Shown: positions 54,782 to 62,911 of the stretch, in pieces
Layout: the number at the start of each line of letters is the position of its first letter
Position numbering within the stretch: the stretch's first letter is position 1
Origin: Nocardia asteroides
GTDB lineage: Bacteria; Actinomycetota; Actinomycetes; Mycobacteriales; Mycobacteriaceae
NCBI RefSeq assembly: GCF_021183625.1
Contig: NZ_CP089214.1
Coordinates: 5,766,001-5,830,000, forward strand
Length of the DNA stretch: 64,000 nucleotides
Direction: 5' to 3'
Notes under the pieces: model-generated
Databases searched by the model: none
The model's input: the letters and a program-made list of their open reading frames with translations, nothing else
What the model was told of the DNA's origin: nothing
Position numbers and translations under genes: made by a program

Positions 54782-55519
54782 ATGAGCGCTCGCGACCGGC
54801 TGGACCCGGAGCGCCTCGCCGCGATGTCGAAGGCCGAGCGGGTGGCCGCGCTGCGCGACGTCATCGACCGGGTCCCCGGCCCCGCGCTCGCGCGCACCCC
54901 GGTGCTCGCGGTGCCCACGGCGCTCGGGCCGATCTTTCCGGACGGCGGGCTGACGAAGGGGTCGACGGTGACCTACGCCGGGACCAGCACGGTGCTGCTC
55001 GGGTTGCTGGCCGCCGTCACGGCGGAGGGGTCGTGGGCCGCGCTGGTCGGCGGCGGGCGGCGCGGGCTGCTCGCCTTCCACGAGATGGGCGGTGACCTGG
55101 AGCGGCTTGCCGTCATCCGGGACCCAGGGCAGGACCCGCTCGGCGTGGTGGCGGCGCTGACCGACGGGATCGACCTGATCGTGCTGGATCACCGGGTCGG
55201 CGTCCCGCCCGCCCGGGCCCGCACTCTGGAGGGGCGGGTGCGCGGTCAGAAGGCGGTGCTGCTGGTCGCGGGGCAGGACTGGCCGCACCCGGACCTGCGG
55301 ATTCGCAGCCACCTGGCCGGGGCGCACGGCCTCGGCGCCGGGCGCGGGCGGCTGCGGGGGCTGGAGGTGGAGGTGGCGACCCAGGACCGGACGGGCCGGG
55401 TGCGTGCGGTGACCGCGGTGCTGGACGGGGTGGGCGGGCGCACCGGCTGGACCGCCGCGGAGGAGGGGCGCGACGCCGCGGCGGCGGCTCCCCCGATCGG
55501 TGATCAACGGACCGGGTGA
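54782..55519 (+). CDS. ImuA'-like DNA damage mutagenesis protein
   Basis: The 245-residue protein resembles actinobacterial ImuA' (M. tuberculosis Rv3395c), a RecA-like partner of ImuB and DnaE2 in damage-induced mutagenesis. It opens LDPERLAAMSKAERVAAL, typical of the family. The nucleotide loop region GGLTKGSTVTYAG lacks a full Walker A, and VVLDHR-type strand elements follow. Start: ATG 54782, after GTGGAG; GTG 54770 would add four residues. A LexA box lies directly upstream. The usual partner imuB is not adjacent: dnaE1 follows after 258 nt. Confidence 0.78.
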   Translation: MSARDRLDPERLAAMSKAERVAALRDVIDRVPGPALARTPVLAVPTALGPIFPDGGLTKGSTVTYAGTSTVLLGLLAAVTAEGSWAALVGGGRRGLLAFHEMGGDLERLAVIRDPGQDPLGVVAALTDGIDLIVLDHRVGVPPARARTLEGRVRGQKAVLLVAGQDWPHPDLRIRSHLAGAHGLGAGRGRLRGLEVEVATQDRTGRVRAVTAVLDGVGGRTGWTAAEEGRDAAAAAPPIGDQRTG

Positions 55520-55777
55520 GCGGTGTGTCGCCGCCGGCGCCGCCCGGGTCCGGGAGCGCCTCTGCCGGGAATTCGCTGGTACCGATGGGTGCGGCGCCGC
55601 CAGGCCGGAGAAGCGGCGGATCGCGACGCGCCCGAGCGACTTTCCGAGGCTTCGCCGATCCGAACTTCGGGCCTAAACTCGACCGTCTCGGGGCCGGAAA
55701 ACCGGCGAGGCGGGTGGGCCGTCTCGCTGAAACAAACGCGTCCCGATCCCGTCGCCACCCTGGGAGGTAGGACCGTT

Positions 55778-58700
55778 TTGGCCGAGTCCGGTTTCGTTCA
55801 CCTGCACAACCACACCGAGTACTCGATGCTCGACGGCGCGGCCAAGATCTCGCCGCTCTTCGCCGAGGCGAACCGGCTCGGGATGACCGCGGTTGGCATG
55901 ACGGACCACGGCAACATGTACGGCGCCTCCGAGTTCTACAACTCGGCGAAGAAGGCCGGGATCACCCCGATCATCGGGATCGAGGCGTACATCGCGCCCG
56001 GTTCCCGGTTCAACACCAAGCGGGTGCAGTGGGGTGATCCGAGCCAGAAGGGCGACGACGTCTCCGGCTCCGGCGCCTACACGCACATGACGATGGTCGC
56101 GGAGAACGCGACCGGGCTGCGCAACCTGTTCAAACTCTCCAGCCTGGCCTCGATCGAGGGCCAGCTGGGCAAGTGGGCGCGGATGGACGAGGAGATCATC
56201 GCCGCGCACGCCGATGGCATCATCGCCACCACAGGCTGCCCGTCGGGCGAGGTGCAGACCAGGCTCCGGCTCGGCCACGAGCGCGAGGCGCTGGAGGCGG
56301 CGGCGAAGTGGCAGGAGATCTTCGGCCCGGAGAACTTCTTCCTCGAGGTGATGGACCACGGCCTCTCCATCGAGCGCCGGGTGCGCGAGGGGCTGCTGAT
56401 GATCAGCAAGCAGCTCGACATCCCGCCGATCGCCACCAACGACTGCCACTACGTCACCAAGGACCAGTCGACCAACCACGAGGCGCTGCTCTGCATCCAG
56501 ACCGGCAAGACGCTCTCGGATCCGACCCGGTTCAAGTTCGACGGCGACGGCTACTACCTCAAGTCGGCCGCCGAGATGCGCGCCATCTGGGACGCCGAGG
56601 TGCCGGGCGCCTGTGACAACACGGTCCGCATCGGCGAGCGGGTGCAGCCCTACGACGAGGTCTGGCAGCACCGCGACCGGATGCCGGTCTTCCCGGTGCC
56701 CGAGGGCGAGACCGAGGCCAGCTGGCTGCGGCGGGAGGTCCTGCGCGGCCTGGACCAGCGCTTTCCCGGCGGCCCCCCGCGCGATTACGTGGAGCGCGCC
56801 GAGTACGAACTGTCGGTTATCAACCAGATGGGCTTCCCGGCCTACTTCCTGGTCGTCGGCGACCTGATCAAGCACGCGCGCGAGGTCGGCATCCGGGTCG
56901 GCCCGGGCCGCGGCTCGGCGGCCGGTTCGCTGGTGGCCTACGCCCTGCACATCACGAACATCGACCCGATCCCGCACGGCCTGCTCTTCGAGCGCTTCCT
57001 GAACCCCGAGCGCGTGTCGATGCCCGATATCGACATCGACTTCGACGATCGCCGCCGCGGCGAGATGGTGCGCTACGCCACCGAGCAGTGGGGCACCGAC
57101 AAGGTCGCCCAGGTGATCACCTTCGGCACCATCAAGACCAAGGCCGCGATCAAGGACTCGGCGCGGGTGCTCTTCGGCCAGCCCGGCTTCGCCATCGCCG
57201 ACCAGATCACCAAGGCGCTGCCGCCGCCGATCATGGCCAAGGACATCTCGGTCTCCGGGATCACCGACCCGAACCACGAGCGGTACAAGGAGGCCGCCGA
57301 GGTTCGCGAGCTGATCAACACCAACCCGGACATCGCCAAGATCTACGAGACGGCGCGCGGCCTGGAGGGGCTGATCCGCAACGCGGGCGTGCACGCCTGC
57401 GCGGTGATCATGTCCTCGGAGCCGCTCACCGACGCCATCCCGGTGTGGCGGCGGGCCCAGGACGGCGCCATCATCACCGGCTGGGACTACCCGTCGTGCG
57501 AGGCCATCGGCCTGCTCAAGATGGACTTCCTCGGGCTGCGCAACCTCACCGTGCTCGGCGACGCCATCGACAACGCCAGGCTCAACCGCGGCATCGAGAT
57601 CGACCTGGACGCGCTGCCGCTGGACGACAAGCTCACCTACGAGCTGCTGCAGCGCGGCGACACGCTCGGCGTCTTCCAGCTGGACGGCGGCCCCATGCGC
57701 GACCTGCTGCGCCGCATGCAGCCCACCGCCTTCGAGGACATCGTCGCCGTCGGCGCGCTCTACCGCCCCGGCCCGATGGGCATGAACGCGCACAACGACT
57801 ACGCGGACCGGAAGAACAAGCGGCAGGACGTCAAGCCGATCCACCCGGAGCTGGCCGAGCCGCTGAAGGAGATCCTTGGCGAGACCTACGGCCTGATCGT
57901 GTATCAGGAGCAGATCATGCACGTCGCGCAGAAGGTCGCCGGGTACTCGCTCGGCCGCGCCGACATCCTGCGCCGCGCCATGGGCAAGAAGAAGGCCGAG
58001 GTGCTGGCCGCGGAGTTCGAGGGCTTCGAGGCGGGCATGCAGGCCAACGGCTATTCCAAGGCCGCGATCAAGGCGCTCTGGGACACCATCCTCCCGTTCG
58101 CCGGCTACGCCTTCAACAAGTCGCACGCCGCCGCCTACGGCCTGGTCTCCTACTGGACCGCCTACTTCAAGGCGAACTACCCGGCCGAGTACATGGCGGC
58201 GCTGCTCACCAGCGTCGGCGACGACAAGGACAAGGCCGCCGTCTACCTCTCGGACTGCCGCAGGCTCGGCGTGCACGTGCTGCCCCCGGATGTGAACGAG
58301 TCCGAGCTGAACTTCGCCTCGGTCGGCACCGACGTGCGGTTCGGGCTCGGCGCGGTGCGCAATGTCGGCACGAACGTGGTGGCCTCGATCCTGCAGGCGC
58401 GCAAGGAGAAGTCGAAGTACACCGACTTCTCCGACTACCTGAACAAGATCGATACCGTGGCCTGCACCAAGAAGGTCACCGAGTCGCTGATCAAGGCGGG
58501 CGCCTTCGATTCGCTCGGGCACCCGCGCAAGGGGCTGCTGCTGATCCACTCGGACGCCATCGACGCGGTGATGACCACCAAGAAGGCCGAGGCGATCGGG
58601 CAGTTCGACCTCTTCGGCGGGGTCGACGCGGACGAGTCGATCACCTCGATCTTCAACGTCGCGGTGCCGGACGACGAGTGGGAGTCCAAGCACCGGCTGG

Positions 58701-59320
58701 CGCTGGAGCGGGAGATGCTCGGGCTCTACGTCTCCGGGCATCCGCTGAACGGCGTCGAGCACGTGCTGGCCGCGCAGGCCGACACCCAGATCCCGGCCAT
58801 CCTGGAGGGCGACCTCAAGGACGGCACCCAGGTGACCGTCGGCGGCATCCTGGCCTCGGTGAACCGCCGGGTCAACAAGAACGGCCTGGCCTGGGCCTCG
58901 GCCCAGCTGGAGGATCTGACCGGCGGCATCGAGGTGCTCTTCTTCCCGCAGTCGTACCAGCTCTACGGCATGGACGTGGTCGAGGACGCCATCGTGCTGG
59001 TGAAGGCGAGGGTCAGCGTGCGCGACGACCGGATCTCGCTGATCGCCAACGACCTCGCGGTGCCGGATCTCTCCACCATCGGCGTCGCCAAGCCGCTCGC
59101 CGTCACGGTGACCACCCGGATGTGCACGCCGGACAAGATCGGCGAGCTCAAGCGGGTGCTCATCAGGCACCCGGGCACCGCCGACGTGCACGTGCGGCAC
59201 GTCGGGGCCAGGGACAAGACCACCGTGCTCAAGCTCTCCGACAGCTTCCGGGTCTCGCCGTCGTCGGCGCTCATGGGCGACCTCAAGGCGCTGCTCGGCC
59301 CCGGCTGCCTGGCGGGCTGA
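55778..59320 (+). CDS. dnaE1: DNA polymerase III alpha subunit DnaE1
   Basis: This is the replicative polymerase with an N-terminal PHP exonuclease domain. The 1180-residue protein starts with ESGFVHLHNHTEYSMLDGAA, where the PHP metal-binding His residues are intact. It has GPGRGSAAGSLVAYAL, PDIDIDFDD (catalytic Asp residues), and the C-terminal OB-fold (VTVGGILASVNRR). Start: TTG 55778, since the conserved N-terminus begins there and GGGAGG (55762-55767) lies 10 nt upstream; no ATG or GTG fits. It is DnaE1 rather than DnaE2 by length and similarity to Rv1547. No gene is seen in the 258 nt before it. Confidence 0.96.
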   Translation: MAESGFVHLHNHTEYSMLDGAAKISPLFAEANRLGMTAVGMTDHGNMYGASEFYNSAKKAGITPIIGIEAYIAPGSRFNTKRVQWGDPSQKGDDVSGSGAYTHMTMVAENATGLRNLFKLSSLASIEGQLGKWARMDEEIIAAHADGIIATTGCPSGEVQTRLRLGHEREALEAAAKWQEIFGPENFFLEVMDHGLSIERRVREGLLMISKQLDIPPIATNDCHYVTKDQSTNHEALLCIQTGKTLSDPTRFKFDGDGYYLKSAAEMRAIWDAEVPGACDNTVRIGERVQPYDEVWQHRDRMPVFPVPEGETEASWLRREVLRGLDQRFPGGPPRDYVERAEYELSVINQMGFPAYFLVVGDLIKHAREVGIRVGPGRGSAAGSLVAYALHITNIDPIPHGLLFERFLNPERVSMPDIDIDFDDRRRGEMVRYATEQWGTDKVAQVITFGTIKTKAAIKDSARVLFGQPGFAIADQITKALPPPIMAKDISVSGITDPNHERYKEAAEVRELINTNPDIAKIYETARGLEGLIRNAGVHACAVIMSSEPLTDAIPVWRRAQDGAIITGWDYPSCEAIGLLKMDFLGLRNLTVLGDAIDNARLNRGIEIDLDALPLDDKLTYELLQRGDTLGVFQLDGGPMRDLLRRMQPTAFEDIVAVGALYRPGPMGMNAHNDYADRKNKRQDVKPIHPELAEPLKEILGETYGLIVYQEQIMHVAQKVAGYSLGRADILRRAMGKKKAEVLAAEFEGFEAGMQANGYSKAAIKALWDTILPFAGYAFNKSHAAAYGLVSYWTAYFKANYPAEYMAALLTSVGDDKDKAAVYLSDCRRLGVHVLPPDVNESELNFASVGTDVRFGLGAVRNVGTNVVASILQARKEKSKYTDFSDYLNKIDTVACTKKVTESLIKAGAFDSLGHPRKGLLLIHSDAIDAVMTTKKAEAIGQFDLFGGVDADESITSIFNVAVPDDEWESKHRLALEREMLGLYVSGHPLNGVEHVLAAQADTQIPAILEGDLKDGTQVTVGGILASVNRRVNKNGLAWASAQLEDLTGGIEVLFFPQSYQLYGMDVVEDAIVLVKARVSVRDDRISLIANDLAVPDLSTIGVAKPLAVTVTTRMCTPDKIGELKRVLIRHPGTADVHVRHVGARDKTTVLKLSDSFRVSPSSALMGDLKALLGPGCLAG

Positions 59321-59338
59321 GCGACACCGGGACGCGCT

Positions 59339-59371
59339 GCGCCGCACGCTCTCCACGCGGCGGTGCGGCGC
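59339..59371 (+). terminator. Candidate terminator after dnaE1
   Basis: GCGCCGCAC (59339-59347) and GTGCGGCGC (59363-59371) form a perfect 9-bp stem with a 15-nt loop, 18 nt after the dnaE1 stop. There is no T-tract. Confidence 0.5.
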
Positions 59372-59498
59372 CCGCGCCGGCGCACCGCCGAGCCCGGTGC
59401 CGGAGACACGCACCGCTGATACCGAGGTGACCAGGACTTTCGGCCCTATGGTTGGGGTCGTTCGTCCTGATCTCGGCTCGTGTGGTGGAGGTGTGGGC

Positions 59499-61436
59499 AT
59501 GACAATCGCCGGTTCGATCCGGTCCGGTATCGCGCGCTGCGCGGCGGCCGGGGCGGCGGTGCTGGTGCTGGCCGCGCCCGCCGCGGCGGTGCCGCTGCGG
59601 CAGGACGCGCAGTTCCCGCTCCCCGCGCTCGGGTTGACCGCCGTGCAGCCCTTCGACGGCCGCGACGACGTGGTCGCGCTGGTCGTCCCGGTGCCGCCGG
59701 GGATGGCGCCCGCCGCGCTGCGCGGCACCCTGCAGGTCGCGCCGGACGCCGGGACCGGACGGATCGACGTCGAGGTGCAGGGGCGGGTGGTCGGCTCGGT
59801 CGAGGTGCCGCCGGGCAGCGCCACGCTGCCGGTCAGCCTGCCGCTGGCCGGGGTTCCGGTGCTGAACGGCGCCGCCACCGTCACGCTGCACTCGCACCTG
59901 ACCGCGATGGGCGCGGGCTGGTGCGCCGCCGAGAGCGGCACGCTCGCCCTCGTGGACGCCACCGTCGACTACACCGGCGAGGAGACGCAGCCCGCGGTGA
60001 TCGCGGACTTCCTGCCACCGGTGCTGAACCGGCTCACCCTGTACCTGCCCGCCACCCCGTCGGCGGACGAGACCGCCACCGCGCTCGAGCTCGGCACCGC
60101 CATCGTCGCCAGGTACGCCAACCAGACCGTCGCGGTTGAGCTGCGCCCGCTCGGGCCCGGCGGTGCGATTCCGGCGGAGCCGCCTGGGCTCCTGGAGCGC
60201 CGCGTGGTGATCACCGAGGCGGACACCGCGGGCACCACCCTGCGGACGACGGCACCGGGCGGCCCGGTGCTCGCGGTCACCGGCCGCGGCGCGGAGCTGC
60301 GCACCCAGGCCAGGCTGATCACCAGCGACATGGCCTGGATCGCCGCGGACACCGCCGCCGTCGCCGGGTCGCTGGCCCCGGCGCCGCAGCTCGCGCCGGA
60401 CAGCGTCACGCTGCGCGAGCTGGGCGTCACCACGCTGAGCGGGACCGGCCAGGGCCGGGTCCGGATTCCGATCGCGGTGGACCAGACCCGGCTCGGCCGC
60501 CCCTCCGGGACCGTGCGGATCCACCTGCGCGGCAACTACACGCCGCTGCCGGACGGGACGAACGGCCAGCTCACGGCCACCGTCGGGGACAGCACGGTCG
60601 ACCACTGGCCGGTGGACGGCTCCGGGAGCATCGACCGCTGGATCGACGTCCCGGATCGGCTGCTCGGCCGCTTCACCGAGGTCGCGGTGGCGCTGCAGGT
60701 CGCGGGGGCCGCGAGCTGCGAGGCGGCGCAGCCGGTCACGCTCACCCTCGACCCGGAGAGCACGGTGGAGAGCGTGCGGCGGGTGCCGCCGGTGCCGGGC
60801 GGGTTCGAGGCGCTGCCGCAGGCGCTCATGCCCGCCGTGCAGGTCGGGCTGAGCGCGGGCACGCTGGCCGACGCCGGGCGCGCGCTCGGGCTGCTCACCG
60901 GATTGCAGCGGATGACGCTCGCGCCGCTGCGCCCGGAGCTGGTCCCGCTCGACGCCGCGCTGAACTCGGACCGCCCCGCCGTCCTGATCGCGGCCGACGG
61001 CGGGCTGCCCGACTCGCTGGAGCTCCCGCTCACCGTGGTCGGGCCGAGCGTCACCGTCGCCGACGCCGACGGTGGCCCCGCGCAGAGCGTGGAGCTGCCC
61101 GGGCAGCGGCTCGGCTCGCTGCAGGCGGCCTGGAGCGGCGACCGGATGCTGCTGGTCGCCACCTCCACCGGCGACCCCGCCGCCACCGATCGGCTGCTCG
61201 ACTGGTTGCGCGCCGAGCCGGACCGCTGGTACGGGCTGCGCGGCGGGGTGCTGGCGCAGACCGGCGACCGGGAGCCGATCCTGCTGCAGGCGCCGGCCAC
61301 GCTGCCGGCCGAGCAGCCGAGCGACGACCACACCACCCTCCTGCTCGCGGGCGCGGTGCTGCTCGGAATCGGGCTGATCGGCGCCGTCCTCGTCCTGCTC
61401 ACCCGAGCCCGCCGCGGCCCCGGCCGCCGGGCGTGA
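59499..61436 (+). CDS. BcsB-like polysaccharide synthase subunit
   Basis: The 645-residue protein has a signal peptide (about 1-29), a large extracytoplasmic region with two BcsB-like carbohydrate-binding/flavodoxin-like units, and one C-terminal membrane helix (about 614-636) with a basic tail. GWCAAESGTLALVDATVDY and FLPPVLNRLTLYLP are the BcsB family hallmarks. In Gram-negative cellulose synthase, BcsB caps BcsA and guides the polymer. Start: ATG 59499 with GGAGG 7 nt upstream. It overlaps the next gene by 4 bp. The similarity is distant and the polymer is unknown. Confidence 0.8.
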   Translation: MTIAGSIRSGIARCAAAGAAVLVLAAPAAAVPLRQDAQFPLPALGLTAVQPFDGRDDVVALVVPVPPGMAPAALRGTLQVAPDAGTGRIDVEVQGRVVGSVEVPPGSATLPVSLPLAGVPVLNGAATVTLHSHLTAMGAGWCAAESGTLALVDATVDYTGEETQPAVIADFLPPVLNRLTLYLPATPSADETATALELGTAIVARYANQTVAVELRPLGPGGAIPAEPPGLLERRVVITEADTAGTTLRTTAPGGPVLAVTGRGAELRTQARLITSDMAWIAADTAAVAGSLAPAPQLAPDSVTLRELGVTTLSGTGQGRVRIPIAVDQTRLGRPSGTVRIHLRGNYTPLPDGTNGQLTATVGDSTVDHWPVDGSGSIDRWIDVPDRLLGRFTEVAVALQVAGAASCEAAQPVTLTLDPESTVESVRRVPPVPGGFEALPQALMPAVQVGLSAGTLADAGRALGLLTGLQRMTLAPLRPELVPLDAALNSDRPAVLIAADGGLPDSLELPLTVVGPSVTVADADGGPAQSVELPGQRLGSLQAAWSGDRMLLVATSTGDPAATDRLLDWLRAEPDRWYGLRGGVLAQTGDREPILLQAPATLPAEQPSDDHTTLLLAGAVLLGIGLIGAVLVLLTRARRGPGRRA

Positions 61437-62911
61437 GCACCGCCACCGCGCAGCGCCCGCTCTGGCTGCGCCACCCGCTCCTCGCGGTGAGCCTGCGCTG
61501 GGCGCCCATCGTCGGCGGCGGCGCGATCGCCTTCCACGAGTCGCTGAGCCGCCTGCAGCCCAGCGCCGAGAACGGCCAGCGGGTCGGCTACCTGGTGATG
61601 CTGCCGCTGGTGGCGCTGGTTGCCGCGGTCGGCGTCGCCCGGCGCCGGTACCGGGAGCTGCCGATCCACGACCGGCAGGTCGACTACATCGTCGGCGGCA
61701 TGGCGCTGGTGCTCGCGGTCGTGATCGTCGGGCTGATGGTCCCGCGCTACCCGGACACCTTCGACCTGCTCCGGCTGGACATGTACGCGGGCGTCGCCTA
61801 CTACTTCGGCGGCTGCGTGCTGATGTTCGGGCTGCGCGCGACCGGCCGGTTCTGGCCGGTCTGGCTGGTGGTGCTGCTCTTCGGGCCGCTGCCGTACCGC
61901 GCGCTCGCGGTGCTGCTCGGCGGCGACTGGAAGGCATCGGCGCTGGTGTTGGTGCTCTTCGTCGGGTTCTGCGCGGGCATCGCGGTGGCCCGCAGCTGGC
62001 GGCGCGGGCTGCTCGGCGCGCTGGCCGGGCTGCTCGTCGGGCTGGTGCTGGTCGGGCTGCTCGACCTGGCGACGACCGGCATCCCGAGCCCGCTGGTGCA
62101 GCAGCTGCCCGCCGCCGTCGCGGTGGCCGGGGTCGGGCTCTACTTCATCGGGCACACCATGCGGCACCGGGAGCCGAACGCGCACCTGGTGCCGCGCCGC
62201 GAGCCGACCGTCGCGCGGCCATGGCCCGCGCTGATCGTGCTGGCCGCCGCCACCGTCGCGCTCTCCCTGCTGCCGCTGCCGCCGCCGATCGATCAGCGGA
62301 TCGGCACCGGCCCGCCGCTCGCCGACGGGCCGGGGCTGAGCGTGCCGGACGGCTGGAACCAGACCGGGTTCGCCCGGCTGGACTGGGCGCCGCAGTACTT
62401 CGGCGCCGATGCCACCCTGGTCCGCCAGGTGGTGACCGCCGACCGCGTGGTCGACGCCTGGGATGTCAGGGGCCGCAGGCGAACCCTGGTTGTCGACACG
62501 CTGAACACCGACGACGTCTTCAATCTCCAGGTGTACCCGGGCCAGACGCTGTACTCCACCATCTACGCCCGCCGCTCCGACCCGCTCACCATCGAGCTGG
62601 CCCCCGGCCAGACCGGCCGGATCTACACCATCGTGGACGAGAACCTCTTCCTCACCTGGACCTACCTGAGCTTCATCTGGCACCGCGGCCCGGTGGTGGA
62701 GTCGGTGCGGGTGATCGCGGTCGACAACCACGAGCCGGGCGCGCCGTTCCCCGAGCCGTCGCCGAACATGGGCTCGATCGCCGCGCAGACCTTCACGATC
62801 ATGATGCGCGGCAACGCCGTCGCGGTGGACGACAAACCCGAGTACAAGGACGTCGACCTGCTCACCACCTTCGGCAGGGCACTGGTCGCCCGGCAGTGGG
62901 AGGCGCCGTGA
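61433..62911 (+). CDS. Polytopic membrane protein of polysaccharide cluster
   Basis: The 492-residue protein has about nine membrane helices (residues 20-265) and an extracytoplasmic C-terminal domain of about 200 residues containing LDWAPQYFGADATLVRQVV and VYPGQTLYSTIYARR. The order, an EpsH-like helical half with an LLFGPLPYRAL turn followed by an EpsI-like domain, is reminiscent of exosortase/EpsI fusions. The Cys-Arg-His triad cannot be placed with confidence (a lone CAG in VGFCAGIAVAR). I therefore do not assign a function. Start GTG 61433 overlaps the BcsB-like gene; its stop overlaps the glycosyltransferase, so all three are co-translated. Confidence 0.8.
   Translation: MSTATAQRPLWLRHPLLAVSLRWAPIVGGGAIAFHESLSRLQPSAENGQRVGYLVMLPLVALVAAVGVARRRYRELPIHDRQVDYIVGGMALVLAVVIVGLMVPRYPDTFDLLRLDMYAGVAYYFGGCVLMFGLRATGRFWPVWLVVLLFGPLPYRALAVLLGGDWKASALVLVLFVGFCAGIAVARSWRRGLLGALAGLLVGLVLVGLLDLATTGIPSPLVQQLPAAVAVAGVGLYFIGHTMRHREPNAHLVPRREPTVARPWPALIVLAAATVALSLLPLPPPIDQRIGTGPPLADGPGLSVPDGWNQTGFARLDWAPQYFGADATLVRQVVTADRVVDAWDVRGRRRTLVVDTLNTDDVFNLQVYPGQTLYSTIYARRSDPLTIELAPGQTGRIYTIVDENLFLTWTYLSFIWHRGPVVESVRVIAVDNHEPGAPFPEPSPNMGSIAAQTFTIMMRGNAVAVDDKPEYKDVDLLTTFGRALVARQWEAP

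Noticed and set aside
55516..55770. GTGA-coupled 84-codon frame after the imuA'-like gene, as an imuB remnant
   Set aside because: No Y-family polymerase motif appears in any frame of the gap; the peptide is Ser/Arg/Gly-rich.
55673..59962. Minus-strand open frame of about 1400 codons opposite dnaE1
   Set aside because: Its composition is antisense shadow (Val/Arg/Asp-rich without motifs), and dnaE1 on the plus strand has full family motifs.
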